From: Segetibacter aerophilus
Lineage (GTDB): Bacteria > Bacteroidota > Bacteroidia > Chitinophagales > Chitinophagaceae
Reading direction: 5' to 3'
DNA: 64,000 nucleotides
Assembly: GCF_007991655.1 (NCBI RefSeq)
Contig: NZ_BJYT01000006.1
Span: 270,176-334,175 of the forward strand
Every line of letters starts with the position of its first letter. The first letter of the stretch is position 1. Below, in pieces: positions 25,365 through 33,834 of the stretch. The notes beneath the pieces are model-generated. The model saw only the letters and a program-made list of their open reading frames with translations, had not been told where the DNA came from and made no database searches. The translations under genes and the position numbers were made by a program.

Positions 25365-25460
25365 GCAACCAACGGTGTGTTTACAAATTGTGGCTGGACG
25401 TCAAGCATTCAGCTATAAATCGCTATTTTGCCTTTGTGGTTAATCGAAACTAAGTTTCCA
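25365..25460 (+). repeat. Truncated terminal attC-like site G
   Basis: R'' GCAACCAAC (25365-25373) complements, with one mismatch, GTGGGTTGC at the start of its cassette. The left arm and spacer (GTGTTTACAAATTGTGGCTGG onward) match sites B and C. The right arm and R' are missing before the element's right end, so the array end appears deleted. Confidence 0.75.
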
Positions 25461-25531
25461 AATACCAAAGATTTTAAAAGCTCCTTTACCTCACTAAAGT
25501 TTCAGTTACTTTCTAATCAATTGTTACTAAA

Positions 25532-25551
25532 GTTACCCCTACAGTTCCCCC
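25532..25551 (+). repeat. Putative integrase arm-type repeat, right copy
   Basis: GTTACCCCTACAGTTCCCCC is the 19/20 match to 7861-7880. It lies 53 bp inside attR. Confidence 0.6.
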
Positions 25552-25604
25552 TAGTTACTTTTATTCTTTCAAAACGTTGGTAATAAACAACTTAACATCG
25601 GTAG

Positions 25605-25621
25605 TTGTAGCCTTGACAGGA
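25605..25621 (+). repeat. attR core of the integrative element
   Basis: TTGTAGCCTTGACAGGA is identical to attL at 7724-7740. Here it is part of the intact tRNA-Arg, so the element restores the gene's 3' end on integration. Confidence 0.85.
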
Positions 25622-25679
25622 ATCGAACCTGTATCTAAAGTTTAGGAAACTTCTATTCTATCCATTGAACTACAAGGCC
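25608..25679 (-). tRNA. tRNA-Arg(CCU)
   Basis: A 72-nt cloverleaf on the minus strand. The acceptor stem is GGCCTTG / CAAGGCT (one G-U pair). The D arm begins GTTC, the anticodon arm is GAAGT-TTCCTAA-ACTTT with anticodon CCT, and the T arm is ACAGG-TTCGATT-CCTGT. CCA is not encoded. It is the integration site of the element lying to its left. Confidence 0.95.
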
Positions 25680-25749
25680 TCTTAAATTCCGGCAAAAATA
25701 ATCGTTTCTCGCATTCGATTTATAGCTATTTTTCCTCCAAACTATTTTT

Positions 25750-26214
25750 ATGATAAAGACATTGCTCCGCCATTTATTAATTCTAGGCATTTTTACAACT
25801 ACTACTTACAACGCAAATGCACAAACTAAAAAGCCGGTGATGTTAAACCATATTGCAGTGTATGTAAAAGACCTGCAAGCAATGACCGAATTTTATAGAA
25901 CTATTGTTGGGATAGATACAATGCCCGAGCCTTTCCACGACGGAAGGCATTCTTGGTTCCCGATAGCTGAGCATAGCCAACTTCATTTTATTAAAGGAGC
26001 AAAAGACATCACACCTCATGATAAAAACGCGCACTTATGTTTTACGGTAAGCTCTGTGGATGAATTTGTAAAACGTTTAATCGCGGCAAAAATTCATTAC
26101 GAGGATTGGCCCGGAAAAGCTAATTCTATTACCACCAGGGTTGATGGCGTGAAGCAGGTTTATTTCCAGGACCCGGAGAACTATTGGGTTGAAATTAATG
26201 ACGATAAGTATTAA
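25750..26214 (+). CDS. Exported VOC-family protein
   Basis: 154 aa with a signal peptide (to N-A-N-A-Q). The mature VOC module begins M-L-N-H-I-A-V-Y-V-K-D-L and has F-Y-R-T-I-V-G, H-L-C-F-T-V, and ends V-Y-F-Q-D-P-E-N-Y-W-V-E-I. The His near the start, the central His and the last Glu fit the metal ligands of lactoylglutathione-lyase-like folds. The periplasmic location is unusual for glyoxalase I and suggests another substrate. Confidence 0.82.
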   Translation: MIKTLLRHLLILGIFTTTTYNANAQTKKPVMLNHIAVYVKDLQAMTEFYRTIVGIDTMPEPFHDGRHSWFPIAEHSQLHFIKGAKDITPHDKNAHLCFTVSSVDEFVKRLIAAKIHYEDWPGKANSITTRVDGVKQVYFQDPENYWVEINDDKY

Positions 26215-26282
26215 CAACTGATCATGTAATCTTACATGGTTGTCTTTAATTCGCGCTTATCTTTGCAGCCCAATTTTAAAAT

Positions 26283-26933
26283 ATGAAGTTTTATAACCTT
26301 TTAATAAAGTACCGTTTTTATTTAAGCATCCTGGCTCTTGTTCTGGCAATCATCGTAAATATCAGTGCAGGCTTTTGGGCCTCTTTCATTCTTTATTTCC
26401 TCGCTGTAATAGGTTTGGCAAGTCATTTCTTCATTGGCCCGCTTCGTCTTATCCAGGAGCCGATGGAACAGGGTAACATGGAAGAAGTGCAGAAGATAAT
26501 GGCTTCCATTTGGTTCCCGAACTTGCTATACAAGCCTATTCGTTCTACCTATTATACTCTCAAAGGCAACCTTGCCATGATGGACCAAGATTTCGACTCT
26601 GCTGAAAAGCATATGAAAAAGAGTTTAGACTTGGGGTCACCGATGGCAGAAGCTGAAGGCGCCAACAAACTACAACTTGGAATGATGGCTTTGCAAAAAG
26701 GCGATATGAAGACTGGAGAAAGTTATGTGCGGCAGGCTATTCGTGCTGGCATTGCTGATAAGGAGAGCCAAGCTGTTGCTTTTTTAAGCATGTGTCAAAT
26801 CTTTATGAACAAAAGAGAGTTCCGGGCCGCCAAAGACTACTTCAGAAAAGCCAAAGCATTAAAGCCGACTACGAAGCAGGTAACTGACCAGATAAAAGAA
26901 ATTGAAAAATATATTTCCAGAATGCCTGGATAA
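26283..26933 (+). CDS. Membrane-anchored TPR protein
   Basis: 216 aa. Two hydrophobic helices at about 12-30 and 32-52 anchor the protein. The rest is helical, with tetratricopeptide-like repeats from about residue 85 (L-K-G-N-L-A-M-M-D-Q-D-F-D-S-A-E-K-H, then Y-V-R-Q-A-I-R-A-G, then R-E-F-R-A-A-K-D-Y-F-R-K-A). TPRs mediate protein contacts; the partner is unknown. It lies 69 bp after the VOC gene. Confidence 0.8.
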   Translation: MKFYNLLIKYRFYLSILALVLAIIVNISAGFWASFILYFLAVIGLASHFFIGPLRLIQEPMEQGNMEEVQKIMASIWFPNLLYKPIRSTYYTLKGNLAMMDQDFDSAEKHMKKSLDLGSPMAEAEGANKLQLGMMALQKGDMKTGESYVRQAIRAGIADKESQAVAFLSMCQIFMNKREFRAAKDYFRKAKALKPTTKQVTDQIKEIEKYISRMPG

Positions 26934-26961
26934 AATTTTAGAAACGATTGTGTTGCTAGCT

Positions 26962-27228
26962 CTATTTCTTCACTATAGTAAGATTGTCTTTTAGCTCTTC
27001 AAACGTTTTTTTATATGATGCCGGAATCTTTTCCCAATCAATGGAAATAGTTCCGGCATTATACTTTAACTGATAATCTGATGCATCTCTTCTTTGACCC
27101 GGCCCATCGTCTTTACTCTCTATTGCCTGTATCAGTTCTTTCAACTCAGCACTTGTCCAATTAACCTCTTTTTCGGCTTTTTTCGTAATTGGAATGATTC
27201 CACCGGTTCTTAGAAGTGTAATACGCAT
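26962..27228 (-). CDS. Protealysin inhibitor emfourin
   Basis: 88 aa from the ATG at 27228 (M-R-I-T-L-L-R-T-G-G-I-I-P). The M-R-I-x-x-x-R-x-G-G opening and the later L-x-x-x-I-Q-A-I segment match emfourin, the small cytoplasmic inhibitor of protealysin-like M4 metalloproteases. It sits 8 bp downstream of such a protease gene, as known enterobacterial pairs do. It probably keeps the protease inactive inside the producing cell. Confidence 0.85.
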   Translation of the reverse strand: MRITLLRTGGIIPITKKAEKEVNWTSAELKELIQAIESKDDGPGQRRDASDYQLKYNAGTISIDWEKIPASYKKTFEELKDNLTIVKK

Positions 27229-27235
27229 AATTATT

Positions 27236-28330
27236 TTATTTGACTTTGGCTGCATTCCAGCCATCTGTTACGGCTTTAGCCTCCAGGCTTTTTGTGCCGT
27301 ATAGTTGTCCTGCTATTTTTATAGTTAGTTTTCTCATGTCACTAAAACTCGCGTTCTTCTTTAGATTTGTTTTGTCCGTTAAAGCTGTGTACCAAATTTT
27401 ACCGGCTTTCTCCCATGCAAACCCTCCCATATTAAAGGCTGCAACATAAAAAGCAAAATTTGGAATCCCTGAATTATAGTGCACTCCTCCCCAGTCGCCA
27501 GACGAGGTATCGGGAAGCTTTACAAATCCATCCATGGTTGCAGGTTGAGGATCGTCACCGAGCTCGGGATGATTTCTATACCCGGTTCCCGGCTCTTTCA
27601 TACTTCTTAACGCGTACTCGTTTCCTAATAAAACGTTTTCGCCGATTAACCAGTTCGACTTTTTCACATCCTGGTTTAGCATCCGTTGCTTAATTAAGAT
27701 TCCAAAAACATCGGAGAACGATTCGTTCAGCGCTCCCGATTGCAAATGGTATTCGAGATTGGCTTCGTACTGGGTAACTCCATGAGTAAGTTCGTGACCT
27801 ATAACATCGATGTCGGTTGTAAAGCTACCGAAGATAGTGCCGTCACCATCTCCGAAGATCATTCTTCGACCATCCCAAAAGGCGTTGTCGTATTTCTTAT
27901 CATAGTGAACATACTGTTGAATAGTCAGGCCGAGATTATCGACAGAATTGCGCCCAAAAAGTTCGTAGTAAAACTTCCATGTTCCGCTACCTGCGTTGAT
28001 AACGTTTTTAGCATCTTTATCGGTTGGAAGTTTAGGAGAAGTGTCGCTCCAAAGAAGTGTTGCACCCGTAGTACTTGCTTTTCTGTTGCAGCTATACACT
28101 TCCATTTTCAAAACCGGCACCTTGGTTGGTTTCTTTGCTACTGCACATAGTATCGCTTGTTCTGTTGCACTGGTATCTTTAAAAAATTCACGATCACTTC
28201 TTAATCTGAAACTTCGAAACTTGGTATTAACAGCAATTTTTGATAGGTTTTTATTTTCAGAGTCGACTAACTTGTCGGTGAGGTAAGGAGGTAAAATGCA
28301 TTGAATCGGGGAGAAGTGATTTTTACACAT
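27236..28330 (-). CDS. Protealysin-like M4 metalloprotease
   Basis: 364 aa from the ATG at 28330 (M-C-K-N-H-F-S-P-I-Q-C-I-L-P-P-Y-L), matching the short protealysin-type propeptide with C-I-x-P-P near the start rather than a classical secretion signal. Zinc ligands are H-E-L-T-H and the Glu in A-L-N-E-S-F-S-D. The second catalytic His is in G-V-H-Y-N-S-G-I-P-N. The emfourin gene follows on the same strand. Relatives are made without a signal peptide and act inside or after release from the cell. Confidence 0.92.
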   Translation of the reverse strand: MCKNHFSPIQCILPPYLTDKLVDSENKNLSKIAVNTKFRSFRLRSDREFFKDTSATEQAILCAVAKKPTKVPVLKMEVYSCNRKASTTGATLLWSDTSPKLPTDKDAKNVINAGSGTWKFYYELFGRNSVDNLGLTIQQYVHYDKKYDNAFWDGRRMIFGDGDGTIFGSFTTDIDVIGHELTHGVTQYEANLEYHLQSGALNESFSDVFGILIKQRMLNQDVKKSNWLIGENVLLGNEYALRSMKEPGTGYRNHPELGDDPQPATMDGFVKLPDTSSGDWGGVHYNSGIPNFAFYVAAFNMGGFAWEKAGKIWYTALTDKTNLKKNASFSDMRKLTIKIAGQLYGTKSLEAKAVTDGWNAAKVK

Positions 28331-28475
28331 ACAGTAGTTAGTTTTAAAAAGAATAAAGAGGTTGTTGAAGATAATATTAAAGGCGAGTTTATACAAACAC
28401 AATTTTAGGGAGCTGGAGGGATGGACGTCCTTAGATCTTTTGCGTTTACAAACTTTAAGCTATCAATTTAGCACT

Positions 28476-28495
28476 GTTGTGTCACTCACTTGTAC
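28476..28495 (+). repeat. Dispersed 20-bp intergenic repeat, copy 2
   Basis: GTTGTGTCACTCACTTGTAC, identical to copies 1 and 3. It lies between the protease and the SRPBCC gene. Confidence 0.85.
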
Positions 28496-28593
28496 CGTTA
28501 TTAACTAGTGGGCACGAGGTGAGTTACGCCAAACAGTTTTTAAAAGCTTTGAAGGTATTTTCGTGTAGTTCCCTAAATAAGAAAAAGTGGCAG

Positions 28594-29073
28594 TTATCCT
28601 TGTGACTTAAATTCTCCAAATCTTTGAACTACTGATTGGTAGCGGAAATCAAATATTTGTTGGAGCTGTTTTTTTATGAATAAGCTATTTGCCATGTCTC
28701 CCAAAAACCAGAAAGGAATTTTATAGTGTACTATGTCGGTCATTTCTACACCACCTGCAACTTCTTTAAAATGGTGTTGGTGATGCCATAGGCTATATGG
28801 TCCAAATCTTTGCTCGTCGATAAAATAGCTGTTATCTTTTACGTGTGTAATCTCCGTCATCCAGTACACGGGAATGCCGAAAAGAGGCTTAACGGTATAT
28901 TCTATAATCTGCCCCTCATACATCCGTTCGCCGTGGTGTTTACTTCTTATCGTAAAACCCATATAAGCGGGTGTGATGTCTTTTAAGTTATCCGGTCTGC
29001 TAAAAAAGGCCCATGCTTCATTTAAAGTTATAGGGATAGTTTGAACCGTTTTTAAAGAGTACACCTTAGACAT
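28594..29073 (-). CDS. SRPBCC-family ligand-binding protein
   Basis: 159 aa from the ATG at 29073 (M-S-K-V-Y-S-L-K-T-V-Q-T-I-P-I). The START/Bet v1-like fold is suggested by L-N-E-A-W-A-F-F-S-R-P-D-N-L, W-M-T-E-I-T-H-V-K-D and W-H-H-Q-H-H-F-K-E-V, a pattern seen in polyketide cyclase or coenzyme Q-binding-like proteins. Likely binds a hydrophobic small molecule. The twelve codons before this ATG look non-coding. Confidence 0.82.
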   Translation of the reverse strand: MSKVYSLKTVQTIPITLNEAWAFFSRPDNLKDITPAYMGFTIRSKHHGERMYEGQIIEYTVKPLFGIPVYWMTEITHVKDNSYFIDEQRFGPYSLWHHQHHFKEVAGGVEMTDIVHYKIPFWFLGDMANSLFIKKQLQQIFDFRYQSVVQRFGEFKSQG

Positions 29074-29343
29074 GCTTTTAGAATTAGTCAGTACTAACAA
29101 TACCAGCAATGAAAGGTTTATAAACTTTATGAGCTTGAAAAAAAATGGGCTAAAATTATCAAATGTAAGAAGTCGTTAATGCTGCAAACGGGAATGGCAG
29201 AATCGATGTTTTTCGAATGCTTTTTTAAAAGAAGAATAACGATTTGCGGTAGAAGTGTGCGACGCAACGATGACGATTGGTGTACAAATGCACAATCAAA
29301 AAAAGAATTTAGACTAAAACCAAAGGCCTCTCAGCCTCTTACT

Positions 29344-30138
29344 TTAAACGTTAGCCGGCTCTTTTTTGTCTTGCTCTTCGTGCATCATTCGCATCTGTTT
29401 GGCGTCTTGCAGAAAGTCAGATGCAAAAATGAATTCATTAAGTTTTTCGTCGTTGCTGCGAATAATCTCTTTGTTTGAACCTTCCCATTGTTTACGGCCC
29501 TGGTACATATAAAAGATGTGATCACCAATCTCCATTACGCTATTCATGTCATGCGTAACTACGACAGTGGTAATCTTATATTCAAGAGTGATGTCGCGAA
29601 TAAGGCGATCGATAACAAGTGAAGTTTGTGGATCTAAACCAGAGTTAGGCTCGTCGCAAAAAAGGTACTTAGGGTTGAGTACGATTGCTCTGGCAATACC
29701 CACTCTTTTTTTCATACCTCCACTAATTTCTGAGGGAAGTTTTTTATTGGCGCCTTCCATGTTTACCCTTGCAAGAACTTCATTTACCTTTTTCAATTTC
29801 TCACCTGAGGTAAGTGTTGTAAACATATCTAGCGGAAACCTGATATTCTTTTCAACAGTCATACTATCGAACAGGGCTGAACCTTGAAAGAGCATTCCTA
29901 TCTGCTGGCGTAATTCCTTTTTTTCGTCTTTAGATGCATCAATCATACTCATTCCGTCATACACGACCTTTCCCTCGTCCGGGGTAAAGAGGCCTATAAT
30001 GCATTTAAGTAAGACGGTCTTGCCACTACCGCTCGAGCCTATAATAAGATTTGATTTCCCTGTTTCCATCACCAGGTTCACATCATTAAGAATAGTTTTG
30101 TCGCCAAAGCTTTTCTTTAAATTCTTGACTTCAATCAT
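29344..30138 (-). CDS. mlaF: Mla-type ABC transporter ATP-binding protein
   Basis: 264 aa. Walker A G-S-S-G-S-G-K-T, ABC signature I-S-G-G-M-K-K-R-V, Walker B Y-L-F-C-D-E-P, and a D-loop (N-S-G-L-D-P) are clear. Together with the permease 9 bp upstream on the same strand it forms the inner-membrane part of a phospholipid/outer-membrane asymmetry transporter. The periplasmic MCE protein is not next to it, so it must lie elsewhere. Confidence 0.9.
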   Translation of the reverse strand: MIEVKNLKKSFGDKTILNDVNLVMETGKSNLIIGSSGSGKTVLLKCIIGLFTPDEGKVVYDGMSMIDASKDEKKELRQQIGMLFQGSALFDSMTVEKNIRFPLDMFTTLTSGEKLKKVNEVLARVNMEGANKKLPSEISGGMKKRVGIARAIVLNPKYLFCDEPNSGLDPQTSLVIDRLIRDITLEYKITTVVVTHDMNSVMEIGDHIFYMYQGRKQWEGSNKEIIRSNDEKLNEFIFASDFLQDAKQMRMMHEEQDKKEPANV

Positions 30139-30147
30139 AATATAAAT

Positions 30148-30885
30148 TTATAACAACAGAGCTGCAAGAGCGTAATCCGCAACAAGGATTAAGATACAAC
30201 TTACTACTACTGATGTTGTACTTGACCGTCCAATTTCCAAGGAACCCCCGGTAACAAAGTAGCCAAAATAAGCAGGAATGCTGCTTACGATAAATGCAAA
30301 GGTGTATGCTTTACTAAGTGCGAACCATACGTTTTTAGGAAGAAAATTAGAGCGAAGCCCTATGTCAAAAATATCTGAAGCTACAATGCTAGACATGTTT
30401 GCTGCAGTACGTCCACCCCAAATTCCTAGAAAAGCAGATAACGTAATTAAACAAGGAATCATTAAAAGTGCGGCAAGAATTTTTGGAAGGACAAGGTAAG
30501 TTTTGGTGTTAATGCCCATGATTTCCAAGGCATCGATTTGTTCGCTGATCCTCATATTACCAAGTTCGCTGGCTATCTTACTTCCAACAACACCTGCCAA
30601 TACGATACTGACCACCGTTGGCGAAAGTTCGAGGATCATACTATCTCTTACTATCTGCCCGATTGTGCTTGCCGGCACTAATGGACTCACCAACTGGTAA
30701 GCAGTTTGAACAGTAGTTACTGCACCTAAAAACAGGGAGATAATAACGACGATGGGTAAAGAGCCTATTCCAATTTCAACACATTGGTGCATAAATTCTT
30801 TCCAATACATCTTAGGGTTTTCGGGTCGGCTAAACATGCCCTTAAGCATCAGCAGGTATTGCCCGAATTTTGTAAAAAACTTCAT
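30148..30885 (-). CDS. mlaE: Mla-type ABC transporter permease
   Basis: 245 aa with five to six membrane helices. The MlaE/YrbE pattern is clear: V-G-S-K-I-A-S-E-L-G-N-M-R-I-S-E-Q-I-D-A-L-E-I-M-G, with the conserved charged loop. It pairs with MlaF and probably moves phospholipids between inner and outer membranes. The malic enzyme gene ends 18 bp upstream on the same strand. Confidence 0.92.
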   Translation of the reverse strand: MKFFTKFGQYLLMLKGMFSRPENPKMYWKEFMHQCVEIGIGSLPIVVIISLFLGAVTTVQTAYQLVSPLVPASTIGQIVRDSMILELSPTVVSIVLAGVVGSKIASELGNMRISEQIDALEIMGINTKTYLVLPKILAALLMIPCLITLSAFLGIWGGRTAANMSSIVASDIFDIGLRSNFLPKNVWFALSKAYTFAFIVSSIPAYFGYFVTGGSLEIGRSSTTSVVVSCILILVADYALAALLL

Positions 30886-30903
30886 GTAATAGCCTGAACT
30901 GTT

Positions 30904-33246
30904 TTATTTATTGATAGGTGAATTCCTTCGTCTCTTCCACCAGGAACTTTTACTTACGGCGTCCCCGGTATTACTTTTAGACTTCATTTGAGCATCGATT
31001 ACAGCTACAAGAGTCATGTTTATGATATTCCTTACACTGCTTCCCAACTGAAGAACATGGACAGGTTTCTTTAAACCTAATAAAATCGGGCCAATAGCAT
31101 CAGCGCCGCCTACCTCTTTAAGCAAGTTATAGGCAATATTGCCAGCTGCAAGATTGGGAAAGATCAGGGTGTTTACGTCATGTTCGGCTAATTCACTGAA
31201 TGGATAATTGTCTCTTACCACTTCTTTGCTGAACGCAAGACTTGCCTGCATTTCTCCATCAACAATCAACTTCGGATTGCGATGTTTTACAATTGCAGTG
31301 GCTTGGGCAACTATTTGTGCCTCCGGCGAATTGCTGCTGCCAAAATTCGAATAGCTCAACATGGCAATTCTTGGTGTAATGTTGAAGTTGCTAACTTCCC
31401 GGGCTACCATAATGGTAATGTCGGCGAGTTCTTCAGCAGTTGGGTTGAAATTTACGGTAGTATCTGCCAGAAACAAAGGACCCTTCTTTGTAATCATGAT
31501 ATACATACCGGCAATTTTCTTTACCGATTCTTCTTTACCTATAATTTGTAGCGCTGGACGAATAGCATCAGGATAATTTTTCAAGAGACCAGATATCATT
31601 GCATCCGCATCGCCGGTTTCGACCATCATACTACCATAGTAGTTACGGTCTCTCATCATCTTTTTGCTCTCGTAGAAATTAACGCCTTTTCGCTTTCTCT
31701 TATCGAAAAACAAAGCAGCGTATGCGTTTCTTTTTTCTTCCGTCTCATCACTAAGTGGATCGATGATAGGAAGTTCTGTAAGATCAATACTATTTTCAGC
31801 AGCTATCGCCTGGATCTTTTTAGTATTTCCCAGTAGTATAGGGTAAGCTATTCCTTCGTCAAAAACAATTTGAGCAGCTTTTAAAATTTTGAGATTATCA
31901 GCATCAGCAAATACGACCCTCTTCGGATTGCTGCGCGCTTTGGCGCTGATTACCCTTAATAGTTGATTATCTAAACCAAGGCGCTTGTTTAATTCAACCT
32001 TATACAAATTCCAATCTGAAATGGGATGTTGTGCGACGCCACTTTCCATGGCCGCTCTTGCCACCGCTGGCGCAACTACACTTAACAATCGTGGGTCAAG
32101 TGGTTTAGGAATAATGTACTCTGGACCAAAAACAATGTTTTTTTCATTATAGGCTAAATTCACAATCTCCGGTACGGCTGTCTTAGCCATTTCTGCAAGG
32201 GCCTTTACCGCCGCGAGTTTCATGGCTTCGTTTATCTGGGTTGCTCTCACATCAAGAGCGCCGCGGAAAATATAAGGAAAGCCAAGTACGTTATTGACCT
32301 GGTTGGGATAGTCAGATCTACCCGTAGCCATTATTACGTCTTTTCTCGCTTCAACTGCGAGTTCGTATGGAATCTCAGGATCAGGATTAGCCATGGCAAA
32401 CACAATCGGATTTTTCGCCATACTTTTTACCATATCGGTAGTAACAACGTTGCCTACGCTCAAACCTAAAAACACGTCGGCGTCTTTCATTGCTTTTTCG
32501 AGCGTCCAGTCTGTACGATTTACCGCGAACTTTCGTTTTTCATCATCGAGATCAGTTCTGCCTTTATGAAGCACACCATCCTTGTCAAACAAAATAAAGT
32601 TTTCGTATCGGGCCCCCAGCGAAATATATAACCTCACACAGGCCATCGCCGCCGCACCTGCACCGTTTACAACAAATTCTACTTTTTCTATCTTTTTCCT
32701 TTGAAGCTCTAGCGCGTTTAATAGAGCTGCACTACTAATGATGGCGGTACCATGCTGGTCGTCATGCATTACCGGGATTTTCAATCTTTCGCGCAGCTTT
32801 GTCTCTATTTCAAAACACTCCGGTGCTTTTATGTCTTCGAGATTTATGCCTCCAAAAGTTGGTTCAAGGGCAGCGACAATGTCAACAAATTTTTGAGGGT
32901 CCTTTTCATTTACCTCAATATCAAATACATCAATGTCAGCAAAAATTTTAAATAAAACTCCCTTTCCTTCCATTACGGGTTTGCTTGCTTCTGGACCAAT
33001 ATCACCTAAACCGAGCACGGCTGTACCATTACTTATTACTGCAACCAGGTTTCCTTTTGCTGTGTATTTGTATGCATTTTCTTTATTTGCTGCAATTTCT
33101 TTGCAAGGTTCGGCCACTCCAGGACTATATGCCAAAGACAAATCGCGTTGGGTCTTCGCTTCTTTTGTAGGGATTACCTCTATTTTTCCCGGCCTGCCTT
33201 TCGAATGATATTCCAGGGCTTGCTCTCGTCGTAGTTCTTTAGACAT
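30904..33246 (-). CDS. maeB: NADP-dependent malic enzyme, PTA-fusion type
   Basis: 780 aa from the ATG at 33246 ([11 protein letters not shown]). The N-terminal catalytic domain (S-P-G-V-A-E-P-C, then M-H-D-D-Q-H-G-T-A) and NAD(P)-binding domain (N-G-A-G-A-A-A) are followed from about residue 425 by a phosphotransacetylase-like domain ([10 protein letters not shown]), inactive and regulatory in MaeB. It makes pyruvate and NADPH from malate. The length is the usual one for the fused form. Confidence 0.95.
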   Translation of the reverse strand: MSKELRREQALEYHSKGRPGKIEVIPTKEAKTQRDLSLAYSPGVAEPCKEIAANKENAYKYTAKGNLVAVISNGTAVLGLGDIGPEASKPVMEGKGVLFKIFADIDVFDIEVNEKDPQKFVDIVAALEPTFGGINLEDIKAPECFEIETKLRERLKIPVMHDDQHGTAIISSAALLNALELQRKKIEKVEFVVNGAGAAAMACVRLYISLGARYENFILFDKDGVLHKGRTDLDDEKRKFAVNRTDWTLEKAMKDADVFLGLSVGNVVTTDMVKSMAKNPIVFAMANPDPEIPYELAVEARKDVIMATGRSDYPNQVNNVLGFPYIFRGALDVRATQINEAMKLAAVKALAEMAKTAVPEIVNLAYNEKNIVFGPEYIIPKPLDPRLLSVVAPAVARAAMESGVAQHPISDWNLYKVELNKRLGLDNQLLRVISAKARSNPKRVVFADADNLKILKAAQIVFDEGIAYPILLGNTKKIQAIAAENSIDLTELPIIDPLSDETEEKRNAYAALFFDKRKRKGVNFYESKKMMRDRNYYGSMMVETGDADAMISGLLKNYPDAIRPALQIIGKEESVKKIAGMYIMITKKGPLFLADTTVNFNPTAEELADITIMVAREVSNFNITPRIAMLSYSNFGSSNSPEAQIVAQATAIVKHRNPKLIVDGEMQASLAFSKEVVRDNYPFSELAEHDVNTLIFPNLAAGNIAYNLLKEVGGADAIGPILLGLKKPVHVLQLGSSVRNIINMTLVAVIDAQMKSKSNTGDAVSKSSWWKRRRNSPINK

Positions 33247-33349
33247 AGGTATATAAATATGCAAATTACAACAATTGGTTGCATCGATAGAATTACCGGA
33301 GATTTAAGTTAGGAAGGTAAAATAAGCAGGTAGAAGGGATATTAAAAAT

Positions 33350-33384
33350 AGTAAAGGGGTGAAGAAAGACTTCACCCCTTTACT
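33350..33384 (-). terminator. Terminator downstream of the ferredoxin gene
   Basis: A perfect 15-bp stem (AGTAAAGGGGTGAAG at 33350-33364, CTTCACCCCTTTACT at 33370-33384) with a 5-base loop is followed on the minus strand by a T-rich stretch. It separates the ferredoxin and malic enzyme transcripts. Confidence 0.85.
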
Positions 33385-33425
33385 GAATTGCGGTTTTTGA
33401 AACCGTTTATATAACAAGGTAGTAG

Positions 33426-33770
33426 CTAGTGCATCCGTTCTTTTTTTGCCATCAGTTCTTCAACTGTTTCTACATACATTTCGTCTGGTACGCAACAATC
33501 TACGGGGCAAACAGCAGCACATTGAGGTTCTTCATGAAAACCCTGGCATTCTGTACACTTATTAGGAGTAATGTAGTAAGTATCTACTGCAACTGGCGCC
33601 AATCTTTGATCGGCAGATACCACCGTTCCGTCTAATAAAGTGAATGTACCTTTCACCGCAGTTCCATCACTCATCGACCATTCTACACCGCCTTCATAGA
33701 TAGCGTTGTTCGGGCATTCAGGCTCACATGCGCCGCAGTTGATACATTCATCAGTTATTTTTATTGCCAT
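33426..33770 (-). CDS. 2[4Fe-4S] ferredoxin
   Basis: 114 aa. The first cluster motif is [12 protein letters not shown]; the second is C-T-E-C with a spaced [10 protein letters not shown], the YfhL/FdxN-type arrangement with an inserted loop. It is an electron carrier. It is divergent from the LuxC-like acyl-CoA reductase (64 bp apart), a neighbourhood that suggests joint redox work, but direct coupling is not shown. Confidence 0.9.
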   Translation of the reverse strand: MAIKITDECINCGACEPECPNNAIYEGGVEWSMSDGTAVKGTFTLLDGTVVSADQRLAPVAVDTYYITPNKCTECQGFHEEPQCAAVCPVDCCVPDEMYVETVEELMAKKERMH

Positions 33771-33834
33771 TTTGTTTTCAGTTTAAATAGTGTTATTCAA
33801 TGTACTTTTGCTCAGCAAAAATAAGGTTTGAGAG

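Larger units (their letters stand above)
20935..25450 (+). mobile_element. Integron-like gene cassette array (CALIN-type: no integron integrase seen)
   Basis: Six consecutive single-gene units in the same direction are separated by 133-136-bp imperfect inverted repeats with attC layout: R'' at the left, complementary arms with unpaired bases, R' at the right. Left-end boxes are complementary to the start of their own cassette: site D CAGCTAAC with 22488 GTTAGCTG; site F TACGCCTAAC with 24144 GTTAGGCGTA; site E GCTTATAAC with 23580 GTTATAAGC. Intergenic spaces are almost wholly attC, and one stop codon lies inside R''. No intI-like gene is in the window. Confidence 0.85.
7724..25621. mobile_element. 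17.9-kb integrative element inserted in tRNA-Arg(CCU)
   Basis: The element is bounded by a 17-bp direct repeat of the tRNA 3' end (7724-7740 and 25605-25621). A tyrosine recombinase gene starts about 180 bp inside the left end. A second direct repeat (19 of 20 bp, GTTACCCCTA-A/C-AGTTCCCCC) lies inside each end at 7861-7880 and 25532-25551, consistent with integrase arm sites. The contents are integrase, an unknown gene, a HTH gene, a replication-like protein, a DNA-binding protein, a patchwork of receivers, small ORFs and decayed genes, then an integron-like cassette array. No conjugation, capsid or large-terminase genes were seen. Confidence 0.85.
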
